Positions 36,701 to 52,200 of a DNA stretch of 64,000 bases are shown piece by piece. Positions within the stretch are counted from its first letter, which is position 1. Every line of letters begins with the position of its first letter. Source of the DNA: Apostichopus japonicus (taxonomy: Eukaryota; Echinodermata; Holothuroidea; Aspidochirotida; Stichopodidae); NCBI RefSeq assembly GCF_037975245.1, contig NC_092573.1, positions 24,645,265-24,709,264 on the forward strand, given 5' to 3'. The notes under the pieces are model-generated. The model was not told the origin of the DNA. It saw only the letters and a program-made list of their open reading frames with translations, and made no database searches. The position numbers and the translations under genes were made by a program.

Positions 36701-39700
36701 GTCTACAAAGGACCACAGAAGATTAAAAGCAGTTTTAGCTGTTGGAGAGCCCTATGGACTGCAAAGGCAAACAGACCAGAGTTTGTCCAAGCTTCCGAAG
36801 CAGAGTGAACTCAAATTAAGAGATGACAAATTTATCCATACAGTATATACCTTTGTGGACAGCCCTGTTAATCATTACAACACAAAGGGCTTTCACTGGC
36901 TCCAAAGATTTGAACTTTCAAGCAGTGGTAATTAAAAAGGATGAAATTATAACAAGTTCTTTGCTAATTTTGTGTATTATGAGAATGAAAAGGGAGAATA
37001 GATGATCTTTTTTTCTTATTCCAATTTGTTTTTTTTTCAAGATGATTGATGAAAATTTGAACAACGAATTTGAAGAATAATTTTAATAAAAAATAAAACA
37101 AAGAAACCAGTCAAAAGAATATTCAAATATTAAATGTAATAAAAACCTGCATATGGTAAGTGCACTAAATAATACAGGGGTGGCACTGTATTTTCTCACC
37201 TAACTGTAGCTTTGTTGACCATCAAGTTTTCCTGTCTTTAAAAATTTTGTTTTGTCTTTTTAAATACTTTTACAATAATCGCTTTCAAATTTTTGCCTCG
37301 TTTGTTGCACGAGACCTCAATCTGAAACTGTTATTTAGGACAGGGGAATGGTAAAAAAAGGGCAATTTTTAATTCAACAACTGCAAGCTTAATTTCCCAA
37401 ATGTTTCCCAAGTTGACATAGTTTACAATATGATTTATTTTCCTAACAAAATCTTATCATCTATATAGATGAGTTTTCTAAAAATGATAAACTGATTCCT
37501 ATATATTACCCTATATATTACCTAATTTAACAATATTAAATATTTTATGATCTGAGAAATCATGAAATATAACACAAACAGTTTCCTTTCTCTCCCAAAA
37601 TAATTTATTTTTAATTTTTTTTTTTTTAAGGTGGTGTGGTCAAGAATCTAAGGTAAGGACAGGGTAGTCTGAAAATCTAAAGAAAGATAACAAAGTTTCA
37701 TTTTGCCACGAGATCAGATCAACTGGTGGGTTGGTGTTCTATCAAGTAGAAGTAACTTGTTTACATATTTATTTATTACCATCACATTCATCACTATTTA
37801 TACAACGAGGCTCAACCAAATAGGAATATCCACACAAACAGCCACCCATGCACTGACTGCTAATACGACATCTTTCTGGTCTCAAGGTAAAACAAATTTC
37901 AATTTACAACTACCTAATTAAGCCCCTGTTTGCCCTCGAAATAGCTTACATCACAGAGTGTCTCCGTGCATACACTAGCGAGGGCTGTGTAAGCACTACT
38001 TAATTGTTGCCTCGTTACCATCACACCCATTACCAAGATAACCATAATTAAACATTCTCCTCCTCATCCTCCTCCCTCCATTTGTAATGTTTGTTCGTCT
38101 GCTCTCAAAGTCCTTGCCTAGACCAAGGTAAACTATTCCTCCAGTATAACAGTTATTAATGTTTCACTCCGATGGCTTCTTTAACAACGGCTAGTTTGTT
38201 CTCTTAGTCAGTGACAAGGAATAAGTCAAACATTTTGGAGGCAATTTGGTGAACAGAAACTTTGTCCATTCAAGCAGAACCCACGATACAGTTTTATGGG
38301 GGGAAAAAACTGACGATTAAATGGGACGAAAGCAATTAAAAGAGTAAAGATTAAAGAAACCTGTGAACAGTTCATTGCTAACACCTATTAAAACATGAAT
38401 GCATGAGTTTATAACTCAAAAAGAAAAATTGCTTTCTTTTTCCAAAGACAGCAGTTTTTTTTTATGGCGAGATCAAGAATCAGTAAAGGCAATGACTTCA
38501 GATGTGATTTTGTAGACTATTACCCTATGACAGAGTTAACACAATACGATCAGCTAGCTGCCATCATGGTTGACCAACTGCTGTATGTTGTAACAGGTGG
38601 GTGCCATAAATGACACAACGTTTGGGCCTTTTCAATCTATACCGGTTTTTGAAGGGAGACAAAAAAAAAAAGCTGAATTTCCGAGATTTTCTCGGTTCAA
38701 TTATCACCAGCAATTTAGTTATTATTACAATCGTAAAAATCGTTATTAATTTCTTTGTTAAACATTTCGTTCATTCAATCAAAGTATTGGTTCCTTATTG
38801 GACTGCTACAATATCGCATGATGTAACTTCGTTCCTGTGTATAACACTCTAATCCTTCGTTAGAATACTGAAGTAATAAGCCTTACAGTTCATGTAATCA
38901 GCAGAGAATAATATAACATAGCTAATGAAAAAAAAAATAATAACCAACACAGACCTCCAGGAGATGATATCTGGATTTTGGAAAATTTTATTGCGTGGAG
39001 AGCCTTTCTTCATGAATATTGATGTCCCCGCAAATTTTCCGTTATTCCGTATTGTTAATCCATACCCTATGCAACAACTCAACTGCAGCACACCAATAAT
39101 CATAAAAACTTACATGATCATTTTCAAAGCCATTCCCCTCCCCCCCCCAACTGAGCTAGCCCTAGGGGAAAGGGAGTTTACTTCTCTGCAATATTTCCCT
39201 GGGAATGCATTTAAGCATTGCCCGCAAAACTAATCTACCAATCGTGCATAACTTTTAAAGGTAACGATCAAACCGACCGATTAACATTCTTCATTAGGTA
39301 TTCCTTATCGGTTCTCAGGGCCTCCGCAAGATTCAGCTGCCGCAGACTATTCTGTCTTTCCACATTAGCTTTCAAAATTATTTCCAGATTTTAGGGAGAT
39401 TGTGAATTTGACTTGAGGCTATGCAAGCCGGTCTTTAGTCACTCGAGTCTGGTATCAATCTTTTCCAACCCAACAGAAGATGCAAATCAGAAAAGACAAG
39501 TTGTCGGTTTCTTTGAATGCGGACAGATTTTGCAAATGTGAAGAAATTCCTATCGGAGTGGTGAGTTGAATAGCTCTAAATTAACAAGGGAACGCACGTC
39601 TTCCTACTACCCTCGACAACGTCGAAAGAATGAGATTTTGAAATCCGTTGATCATCTCATCAGCTGCTTTCATGGAATGACAAAGCAGCCAGCACTTGAA

Positions 39701-40221
39701 AATAACATGGATCAAGCTTACTACTAAATAAAACACACACAAGGAACATTTAACTGTATATTCAATGCTCTGATTGCAAAACTTTATAGTTTTGTTTCTT
39801 TGCTAAAACCTGACTACTAAAAACAAAAAGGTTTTTTTTGGGGGGGGGAGATCATAATTCCAAACTATATAACTGAATTTCTTGGAGTGAGGGTTGTAAT
39901 CACTAATGCCATGAACAAAAAAAAATTTCCATTTAAAGGTCTTGTAGACTTCATGGAACATAAATAAAACAATCAGAAGGATTAATAGAGTAGTCATACT
40001 AGTTGAAAAATTTAGAGAAACATTTCTGATGAACATATAAAAGCGGCCCGGGTTGGAATCCCAGTGGAGGCTAGAAGATTTCTCACTGTTCTGGATTGTC
40101 CAACTTGTTGCCAATTCAAAATGGTATGTATGCATATTAATATATGTATGTGTACATATATAGTTATATGTTTATATTCTGTACATATATATACATAAAT
40201 ATATATATATTTATGTGCATG

Positions 40222-40253
<32 letters not shown>

Positions 40254-43200
40254 TTATATATACATACACACACAAACACATGATAACATATGTCACACAC
40301 ATGATGACAAAGTACACTCATATGTACTAATTCTGCCTGCATTGTAAATCTCAAGTACTCAGAGTGACTCTGGAACTGACAAAGTGACTATATACTTATA
40401 TAGCAGCATTCATAGCAGTACCTAGGAGGAAGGCTGCTGCCAGCCTAAGTCTTCATGTCAGGATGAATTAGTAGTTTCTACCTGCCATTTCTAAATCCAA
40501 TTCCCCTCTCTTTTCTTTCTCTTTTCTCTCTCCGCTCAAAACTAATACCTTCGGGCAAGAATTCTCTCTAAAACACATGCCCTGTGAATTCCAATTAGAT
40601 GTGTAGCGTGTGATACACATGAAGACAGTTTAATACTGTAAGTGTACCGTGACGGAGTAATTGACGAGAGATTGGATTCTATGGGTATCCTAGCACCAAG
40701 CAAGGAGCAAGGATTCTGGACTTATGGCAGGAGATGACAGTTGAAAATTTTGTCCCCATTATGTTTAATCCAATACAAGGGTCTCTTATTTTTTCTTTTT
40801 TTTCTTTTGGATCCACAAAAAGCTCAAGGGTTTATTCAGCTGTCATTTTGCATAAAATATTGATAACTGCAGCTCGGGAAAAAGGCTCCATGAATGAATA
40901 AGGAAGGAGTGAGTAGAAAGGTAAAGTTTAACTGGGATGTTATACACCACACTGAATACTGGTCAGGATAATCAAAGGAACCAAAACAACTCCCCATCCC
41001 CCCCCCCCCAACAACTCCCCATTCCCCCAACAAATATAAATTTATACTAAAGTATAAAAAATAAATAAAAATTAAACAAACTGATGTGGTTATTCCATAA
41101 CTCTTTCTACAGTATATTGATACAGTAAATATATCATAGCTAGGGGTCAGGGGAGTGTTGATTAAGGTTTTGTGTTACTTTAACTATTTCTTTTGATTTA
41201 ATCATAACATATGATTATTAGTGGTACTTTCCTTGTTGACTAATGCTGTCTTGGTAATGTTTAAGTTCAGGTACACTAAGTATTAATGTTGTAAATGCAC
41301 AGTGGGCAAAGTCTGCAAGGAATAAAATGCATATTAAACAAATATTGAATATTCAACAGAAAGTGTTGGTCATTGGATAAACTATTCCCTGTCTGCTCAT
41401 TTAGATATGTGCTTGCTTTATAAGGTATACGTGCACGTGTCTCACCGATACTAACCCTGGTACATGTCTAGCCCCACACTCATAAATTCTTCTGGACTTT
41501 GTAGTTGCTGTTAATTCTGGATGCATTACTACACCAACATAATGTTCGATAGAGGGGAAAAAATCCAAAACTTACAACAAATGATGGCACAACGAGTACA
41601 ACTTAGAAGGCAAAATTCTCTACAACTTCCTACATAAATGTCCCTGGTGATTAAGTCTATTTTGATAGTTTATTCACACAGTGTGTAAACACTAGATACT
41701 TTCTGTCACAAGGTTTACCTTCAAGCCATGCCACCAGGAACCAAGATTCTTCTTCACGATTCAAAGAACTCATTTTTTTTCTAGCTTTCTCTTGACATAG
41801 AAAAGAGCAGTTTACCTTGTTTTTGAATTTAATTAAATTTCATGAATAATTTACATGGGGAAGCACCTGCAATTGTGAAGCACTTTTTACTACAAGTGAC
41901 CTCAAAAGCAAGTACTGGCAGCTGCAATTTGGATAAATTGATACAAACAAAAAAAAAAAAAATTGAAAAAAAAAGAAAGGCAGGGAGTAAAATCAATCAA
42001 TGAACGGTTCAAATTGTCTTGCGAACGGTGGAAGTAATTTCATTCGTGGGGTTTTAACGAGACCAGACCGTCTAAATCCGAGCAGCCCACCGATAGATGA
42101 GCGGCCACGTACAGCGACGAGGTATTTCAACCTGCAATGACCTTATAATACTGCAGACTGACTAATGGATAACCCTATCAAATTGAAGAATTGTGAATAG
42201 TTTTAGTGTATGTAATATACAGTAGGTGTCGGACAAAACCTCTGGGAACCTCCGATATGCAGTAGTACTTTATTGCTGTTTATATTTTTAAAGGTATTAT
42301 CATTCCCTCACAAGTTAATTCACAGTATGAGTACACACTTAACTGTATATAGGTGTATGCAGTGCTCGAACTGTGGAGTTTGGGGGGGGGGTGGAGGACT
42401 CGGATCTTCACAATTTGTGAGCTTGTAGCTTGTTATTTCAGCTCAACATTCACTGATCACATGAGGCACCATGTAGGCGATTCCGAGGGTCATGCAATAA
42501 TCTCATATTTGTAGTTTCCTATACCTCAGGGGGTTAGTACAGTAAGTATGAACCATCCAATCACAGACTTTGAATGCAGAGTTGATCTTAATGTGGTTAT
42601 AGCCTCCTTTGACAGAAGGGATATTAAGCGGGAAAGATTTTTTCTCTCTCATCACCCTTTTTCTTTATCTCCCTTTACCTTTTCTGATTTCTTGTTTGGT
42701 TTGTGTTTTTTTCTTCCTTTTATTGGTCAATAATTTTTGCTTGTGAATTTGAATCATTACAACAATGTTACAGTACATTAACTGTTTCAACATTCCTTCA
42801 AGGTTTCAAAAGGTATCTTAAATGTCAACCATATAACTACAATCTGTTTGGTTGAAGGAGTGCACACACTTAGACGGAAGACCAGAAATTTTGATTGATG
42901 TGTAAACGTCATTCTTCCTTCAGGACCTTAATTTCAATGGAAATAAAAACTCATTTAACAATATTAAGGAATGGGAAATATGGGGGGTGGGGGTTGGGGG
43001 GGGCAGGGGTGGGAAGGGAGGAAAAGAACAACTAAGTAATAAGTTTACTCCACCTTGCACTGGCAGGCCAACATAAGTTTAAACATATCCTGATTTTTAC
43101 ATAAATTGCCATCATCTGCTAGCTAACAAGTCTACTTGGCCAAGTCTAGTTGGTGTATCCTTTCGATAAATTTTTGAGTTCTGTATGTCCGCACTCCCCA

Positions 43201-46200
43201 ATTCCCTTCGACATTTCTCCCGATCAAACTCTCGGGACTGAGGCAACTTCATTTATCAGGCGTGTCACTCGTCATGAAACCAAACAGGTTCCATTTAAAT
43301 CATTGCTTACGATAAATATGCTACATGTTCCCTTCCTTCCATCGGGATAATTTCAATCCACTCTACGGTGTTCGGCGAAGCGTCAAATTCCCACGAGATG
43401 AGTAGAATATTCATTTCGGGTCTAAACTAAAGCTACATATAAGAGGGAAATTTAATGAAAATGGATATCCAGTGAGAACCAAAAACCTCAGACACCATCA
43501 GTATGTTTCCTAAGAATGCCCAAGAGATTATGGGTAATCTCGTCAGTTCACAAAGGGGAAAAGCAGCAGCAGGGAATAGACCAAAACAATCTATTGTGCA
43601 TAAGAAGCACGATCATGTTAGAACTCTAAGTTCTGATCCGTTTGTGGTCAAATCGGGCCACTTTGTGACATTGACTCTCGACTAGATTAACCAGCTTCTA
43701 CGTACCAACCGTCACACCCATACCCCCCACCCCCACCCCAAAAGTGTTCTCATATTTGATGTTTGACTTATCCGCTACCTTTCATCAGCTACAACAGTGA
43801 CTTGTGGTATGGTCAGGTTCTCAGCAATGACCGGACTTAGCAAATAGTACCTCAGACAAATTCACTATCCACAGAATGTCCATGTAGGCTCACCACCCAC
43901 AGCTGTAAAAAGTCCCGATAATAAAAACTAGTTGAATTGTAGAAACTCTGTGATCCTAAAATTTATTTCTAATACCCCGGTTGTAAGCTGTAACAATGTA
44001 GAGTAAGCAAGGTCTTTCCTCGTTATAGAAAGGTTTTTAGATTTAACGCCTTTCCTACCCATCACTGTCGATGCGTGATCTGTTCCTTCTAGTCAAGTTT
44101 TGATTTATCCAGAAATTAAGCTGTGTTCCACTGTCTACTTGTTTTCCCCCCATTTCAAAACTACCCCGTTGATTTGAGTTTCACACGCAACCCTGTCCAA
44201 CTTTGAGCCTCTGCGCGACCCACTTAAAATGTCAAATTATCTTTTTATGTCACCACAAACTGATCTAGGCTTGATTAAGCGAGAGGTGAAGTCCTTAACT
44301 AAGGCAAGACAGCCAAATGGCTGACAAATTGATGGATGCTGTCGTTACAAAAACCTACCGTCCGCCATTTTCTTAATTCTAAGAATGAGGCAGGGTTCAA
44401 CCTCAATATAAGCTTCTTGCAGAGTCTTTGGAGAATTTTTACCTGCTGGGAAAATGTTACACGAGCATAACATGTGAATCTTCAATAAAGCAAACCGTGT
44501 CCCAGAAGTGTCCTTGACCAGAAAATTAATGCTAAAGAAGGTACCCTTGTGTTTTTTATATGAGATGCAAATCTCACCTGGTTACTATCTCCAAATCCTC
44601 TATTTCGTAACGACAGATTTGAGAGAGATAAGACCTTAAAAGACTAGAAATTTATGGAGCAGCCAACAAAATGTAAGGGGATAAAGACAACATTTGAGCA
44701 CAAAAAAAAGAGCAAAATCAGAGATTGCGATATTAAGGATAATAAATCTTGATGCTACTGTAGCTGTTTGCGGCTTCCGAGTTCTCATAAACTGCAATGA
44801 ATCAGGTTTATTCTGACAAAGTACTACTTACAAGGAACGGATATATGCATATTGTATGAATCAGTATGCTAAGCGTACCTCTTAAGAGCACCAAATCGTA
44901 ATCCGGGGAAAAAAGGCTTTGAAAAGGGCATCTGTACTTTATGTGATGTCACAAATACATGAGATACGTTAATGATGACGCTGATGAATGTGTTCGTGAT
45001 GTATTTGACTTTCAACCTCGATCACATCGGATTTCGATATTAAGAGAACATTGCAATTACGATCTTTGACAGATTAGGAGAAGGATTGTGTAAAGGAAAT
45101 GCAAGTCCAAAATTAAAGGACATAAAACTAAACAAAAGAGAAGAAACTTTACACAGCTAAAATGAATAAACGTTTTAATATCATGAGGGCAAGCAATCTA
45201 TGAGAATTGTGGAGGATAATTTACATTATCTGGATGAAGCGAATGACTATGATGCGCTATCAAGCCACATAATTTTGAGAGGTGACATTTGCCAGAAAAC
45301 GTGACTAAAAAGTATAGCTCTAAAATGGTCTGTATATTCTCACATGCATGAGCAATTTTTAAAATGAAATACCGATTGTAAGAACTCCCTCAATTCAGTA
45401 GACACTGTGTTTGTAGAATGAGGGAATAATTGATATTGTTAACAGACAAACAGTAATATGCTGTTGTACAACCAAATGATATCCAATCAAAAGTGAACAC
45501 ATTGCTAGCCATGACTACAGTGGCCAAATTGAAAACAACAAATTACTCACATCTGCAACTGTAAATAGTAGAACCTATTGCAAACGGTACAAGTTAGTAC
45601 AGTATACTGTATATCTTTAATAGGCTGTGACCAAGAGAAGCATCCAAATCAAAAGCTGTCTGACTGCTAAACCCAGTAAACAGATTATTCTGTTAGGTGA
45701 TGAAAATGTATTCACTACCTTGTGAAGATCATGAAACATTGATCACATTGTTTGGAGTAAATCTCTGTTGGTACAGTAGTAGGAATAAGGTATTAAGCCT
45801 GTTTGGAATTTGCAGATCCTACCATTCTCAGGACAATGAACAGTGCTCTAATCAGACTTGCCTCAAATTAGTAACAAGAAACTATTACATCAACGGAAGT
45901 GTTAAAGTGCAATTATCAAAATTAAGGGAATAAATTGTCCCTTAAATTAGGAACACTTTAAAGAAACTAAACAAAATGTTACTCAGAAATTTTCAAAAGA
46001 TATCATTTTGAAACAATCTGAGATAGATAAAATGTATGTATCTATGTAAGCAATTAAAAATTGTGGTTAGTCAAAACAACAGACAACTTAGTGATGGACC
46101 CAACCAACATCATGAAATCTTGTTTTGTTTTGGTTGTTTGTTTGTTTACTCGGTAGAAATTTGTTTCCTTGCTATGAAACAACCGAGTAAACGTTACTTT

Positions 46201-49200
46201 TCCCCATAACTGCTACAGGTAAGCTTGTATCCCACCCATTCCCGCGGATAAACACGCTATATTGGTCTTACCAGTGTATTAAAAACAATCGTAACCCAGA
46301 CACCTTTAATATTACAATAACTTTGAAGGATCTCTTGCTACAGCATGTATGAGTCACTCTGCACTATAGTTCTAATCAATATGGATGACAGTGACCTTTA
46401 TGTTAATGGTTTGTAGAATCTGAATGATGTCTGCACCTTAAGCATGTCCTCCATGATCTGAAGGTCCCGAGGAGTAGTAGCAGACATAGACTGTGTAATG
46501 CTGAAGTTTATACAGCACACTTCACGGTTCATAAGCATCCATCCATGCATGGAAAATTCTAGGAGTGGATTAACTATGAGGAGAGGGATGCATCATAATG
46601 AGGGGCATAAATGTGAGTGGGGGAGTGTTAGGCTACTACTGGGCTAGTCTCGGTGCTTATATTTCGTTGGCCAACATCGACCAGGTGTTAAAGCAAACAG
46701 AGTTAGTAGGAGATGAACAGAGGGAAGTAGCTCTGTTGCCAAATGTTGAGGCCCATAGGTCTCTCTCTAAATCATATAAGTTTTGAGCTAGATTTAGAGT
46801 ACTGATGCTTAGATATGTATTAATCGGATCACATTAAATCTTAATCCTACTCCGTATTCTACTGAAATTAGTCAAAAGCTCTCCAACAGTGCATGGCCCA
46901 ACCACCTGAAAGCAATACCACTGACATGAGTATGGCATACCAACCACCACTCTCCCCCCCCCCCTTCAGAAATAGTTCCCTTACCATACCCAAAACCTCT
47001 ATTCACAGTAATATCTACTTCACTGTCATCAGAAAATTAAATGGTTAGCATAATCAACAACAGAAAGGAAATTTATAAATGAATTTTCAAACAGCAAAGA
47101 AGACAGTATTAGCTACAAATTAATTTGGTGATAACAAGGCACTCCTCAAACCTACTTAAATAAGTTGCATCTACGTACTGAACGTATGGGTTAATTCCGA
47201 AACTTTCCACATATTGTGATGGGGAGAAATATTCCACCTCCTGTACACTAACCACTTTTCCATACTTTGTTTCCTACTGCTACTCCTTTTACTGTAACTG
47301 AATCAAAATACTGGATACTCGTTTTGTAATACGATGTTGATTTCTTACAGTGTACTAACAATTACAATGTAATGGTGCGGTGACAGGGGAGAGAGAGTCA
47401 GGCTTAAATAGCTTGTAAGTAGTGAGAAAACACCATACACCGTCTGTGCAAAAATCCCATCTGCCCATAATCAGTACTAAGAAACAGGATGAATGGGTTA
47501 TTAGAGTTGGATACAAGTATAATCATGGATAAAACTGTGTTATGTGATAGATGATGATGATGTGGGAAACATGAAACCCGTACTGCCTGTATATACTGTA
47601 TGCTGTATAAATAGCAGTGAATATGTGCTTATATAGAATGAGCAGAATAAGACAAAAATGGGAAAGGTACCAAACCAAATGCGTTTTTTTTTCTGTCTAC
47701 TGTCAATGGTAAAATGTATGGTAGGAATGGCGGTTGCGTATTTTCCAAACTGACAAACTTTCACAATATATTGTCAAACTATTCTTCAGTAGCACTAATT
47801 CCTACGAATCAATGGTGAGATATGTCCATTATTTATTCTAAATGATCCCAATGTATCGATAGAGAGGTAACATGGAAACTGATGTAAGAGCAGCAGAATT
47901 TAAAAAAAAAAAAAAGTTAAGACCAAAAAAAGGAGATATGTTAGGCATGGTTTGAGAAGTGCTTGAAGATAATAAAAATAATGACACTAATAAATGATTA
48001 ATGGAAAAACAAAAATAATTGACCAAAAATAAAGAAGAGAGAAAAGAATAGATATAAGGGTACCCCACCTCCTCCTGGAGCCATTTGGTTTACAATATCA
48101 ACACCTAAAGAGGGGAAAATAAAGGAGAAGAAGGGTTAAAATCTAGGCATGCTGCCACTAAAAAAGGAAAAGCTGAAATTAACAAGAAAACAATAAGCAG
48201 TATTAAGATTAGTGTACTCTACAACTTCTATTACGTTTTACCTATAGAACAAAAAAACAAAAAGGCAAACATGCAAAGGATTCTGGGTAATAGAGATAAG
48301 AAATGCAAAATGTACACACACACACAGTCACACACACATAAAAAAGAGCAAACAACAAGAGGAATATGTATTTTCAATCCAGTGTGTTAAACTTCATCGT
48401 CTTCAGTAGAGAGTTTTCGGTTCGGGGTCTCTACAATACAGAATACACGCTTCAGTTCAGTGTCAGTAAACGTCTACTAGGTACCAAGAACTGTTCAACC
48501 TACAGTCAGCGTTTCAGTACCTACAGGTAACTATACATGCTAATATCAATGCACCCAATTCTCACTTGCGCACGCAATGAGTGCTGGTCGGTTGCGGCCT
48601 TACTCCCTTCTTCTCATAAGAGATGATGCTAATCTCTCCCCCTGAATTTTGATCATGCTAATCAAGTAATACCGATGACGATGATGGATCTATACGGTGC
48701 ATTCACTGCAGCTGCTCTCAGTCTCTCTGTATCTGGGCCTCCATTTTTTCTCACAGCCTACTACTGTAGAGCTGGAGAAGCTATGACTATTTTGTCACCT
48801 AGCGCTGATAGCCAAGTCAATTCCCCCACCTGCCAAGACCTACTGAATATTTTCAGTGCGAGAGAGAGAGAGCGATAGTTCTAGGCGTACAATCCACGTT
48901 CTTGGTAAGAATAAACGCAGTGCGACAAACATCTTGATGTAAATCTGGATGATGGGCTTAACACTGTAATATTCCTTTCAGAAAAACAGTTACTTACACT
49001 GCGATTGAGAGCGATGAGGAAAACTGGTGGATAAGGCCTATGGTACTTACTGTATATGCGAAATATATTAGTCATAATCAAATCTTATTTTTGCACCTTG
49101 CCAAAGAGAAAACAAATATATATACAACAGACCTTGCTCGTGAAGATTGTGCTGTAGTATTAAAACCTGATTGATTATAGTACTGAAGATTTTGAAGAAT

Positions 49201-52200
49201 GGATATAATCTTGCTATATGAAAGATTGTAATATTCTCAAATGTTTTAAGTAGCCAGCCATAGGTATCAATAATGAATGGTGGTGAATCATACCTTGCAC
49301 AACAAGCGTGCTGGTTTGGGAGAAGAGTGGGGGGGTAAGGTTGAATGTTCACAGAAACCTAATCACAGTATGACAAAATCTAATGTGAAGCATGATCTTT
49401 ACCATCAGTTTACGAGGGATGAGTAATTAAATCTCTGACCGATTGATGTTCGCTACTTCATCGCCTGCGATAAACACCATCCACATGCAACCCAATCATA
49501 TTAAAAACGAAACCCTCGACCGACCGACTGTACAGCACATCTGCCACGAAGAATGCCACCGCAACAAAAAGCAGAAAAAAGAGTGGCGCTGCGATCTCGA
49601 CCCGACTCAAAAATAGTTTTTAGTTACATCTTGAAAATCATGACACCGTCCAAGGAATAAATGGCCGAGTGTAATAAAATCTAGCCATATGTCTAGGTCT
49701 GAAAGTATCGTTAGATCTTCAATCGTGGTAACATCATACGCTGCCCCTCAATGAACAGGAGCACATCCTCTTATCGTGGAAAGGCTTTTGTCAGATCAAG
49801 TGCAGAGGCACTTTTAAAGGGTTGATTAATGACTGCAGACACTTCAAGCAATCCTTCAGTGAGCTCCCCGCATAGTTTCCCTATAGGGTTTTTCTAGTAC
49901 TAGCCATGAACAGCTACATGTTTTGGGAATCCTCACCAAAGGCAAGACAAAATGAACTTTTAAAAGGTATTCTCAAATGTTTGAGGGCTTGAGGGGGACC
50001 AGAAACAAGAGTTTTGTCTTTAAGAACATTTCTTTTGCAGTGGACTCTCCAAACAAAAGTAGAACAAAGCATTTAAAGGTCATAGAAACATAGAAAAGCA
50101 ATGTGCAGAAATAAACAACAACAAATTTCAGAGCATTCAGATACTGTATGTATACTTTTTCTCAACATACATTAACAAGGCATTGGCTCTAAATTTTCCA
50201 TCAAAATGTTATACTAATACTCAAAGTTCAACAGATGCTCAAAGTGCTTCTCTGAACATAAACATCCACATTATTCCCAGCCAATGAGAAAGGAAAAATA
50301 AAAAATTAAGGGGGAGGGGTAAGGAAGAGGGGGAAAGGGAGGATTAATAAAAAGCGATCCCATGGATGTGCAACCTGTTCCTTCATCCCTTTGTCTAGAC
50401 TTTAATCAGGTAACATTTTTAAAGGGGATGACTTGAAATAAAAAACTCCACCACGCCCCCCCCCCCCCCGGTTTTACAAACCGCTTCATTTAATTGCATT
50501 ATCAGACCATCAGTGATGATTATGTCAGGGTTACTCTGACAACATCAATCTAACTAACCATGTGATTGATCTTCCTATTATCTAGGTCACTTGCCCAACA
50601 TTACAGCATGGGTGACCTTTGAGGTCAAAGTGGGATGAACAGGTGTCTAAGTGCTAGTGATGTAACACAATCTGACAGAGGCTTGTATCCCGTTGTCATG
50701 GCGATTTTTAATTAGGTGACTTAATATTGGGCTATATGTGCAAAAGAGGAAATGAGGATGGGGAAGAAGACTACCTGTATAAGACGAAATACAAAATGGG
50801 AGCTTGGAGGTGGAAGAGCTTGGAGCTAGTAAATTTAAAATGAAACTATTTTCCAGTCTCCTTTGAGCAAGAACCCTTTTGAATTCCATGTATAGCACAA
50901 ATTAGCCATGAAACAAGACACGAGATGACTATCAATAGTGCCACAAGACACAGTGTATTTTCAAAGGGGATTAAAGAAACAAAAGGCAAACTTCTCCCCT
51001 ATATAGAATAATCATTGTTTTATTATATGAAGAGGTTTGCTAGGAAAGAATGACGACTATTCCATTTGACAAGAACTGCCAACGGACATTTAGAGCTCAA
51101 ATTAAGTATTGGAACGAGAAGACAGATACTCCAAGATTCTCCAGGGAACATTCTTTCGATAACTTGAAAGAGGAATACTTTGAACATGTTGAAAAGGTTA
51201 CCTTAGCAATCCAAGTAGCTCAATCCTAAGTTAGTTTTACAGAACTCCCCCCCCCACCTTGCATCCCCATCCCCCAACCAAACCTGGCATAAGGAATCTT
51301 CAGTTTTGTAACAAAAACAAATATATAATACAAATATATCAAGGTTTTCAAAGTTCTTTTTACATGGAGGTTCTAACCTTTTTTTATTTGAAGACATTTG
51401 AAAGGGTCATGAGGTTTCAGAGAGATCTATCTAAAGCTCTAAATAAATGGCTGGGAAAGTTTTACAAAAGGTGTCTATTCCGTGTCATTGTCTACATATA
51501 TACATACAGTAGTTCCCTTTGAAGCAGCAGCTTGCATAAATTTGGTAAAAAAGTCAAACATACTTGAGATTGATCAAACTAATGGCAGACAGCCTATTAC
51601 CGCAGATGTGTGTAAGAAAGGTTGTAATTTGCCTGTGTGTATTAAATTAACTTACAGTATAACTTGAGTCAATAAATATTCATCCAGATATTTGCCATAC
51701 ATCCAAACAACATGTGAGAAAGAAACATTGCAAAAGGTTCCAAAAAAATATCACTAATATGTCTTCACTCTTTGGAATAAAATATGCCTTGCCAAAATGA
51801 TGTCGCATCGAAAATTTATCAACATTGACACAAGAACCTCTTTTGGGCAGAGAAAAAAAAAAAACCCAAAGCGGCCAGAAATCTAAACATTTACTAACAT
51901 TCTCTGATCAGACTGCAGCTCTCCACTTGAACATCTCAAACTATTTCTTGTTTATTTACTTGACTGGGTAGCTTGTATCTGTTTATCCTGATTCCACAAA
52001 ACACGATGAATAATTTGTCACATTTGGAGGGACCATTCACCCTCTTTTCCCAATCAACTATGCAATGTAGATCACTGCAGACTATTAACTAAATTATGCC
52101 TCCACTTCTCTAAACAAGATACAACCTCCTGGCCCCTAATGCTTTGAGCAATTTTGTTTTTCCCTAGATCTTACTTAAATTACTCTGTCTGCGATCCAAC

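Noticed and set aside
40030-40120. tRNA-like B box (GGTTGGAATCC, 40051-40061) as a SINE or tRNA gene
   Set aside because: No matching A box at the expected distance and no cloverleaf; a SINE fragment before the TA tract is possible but unsupported.
48530-48670. Cluster of ATGCTAAT octamer-like words
   Set aside because: Three matches in 130 bp of AT-rich sequence are close to chance without conservation data.
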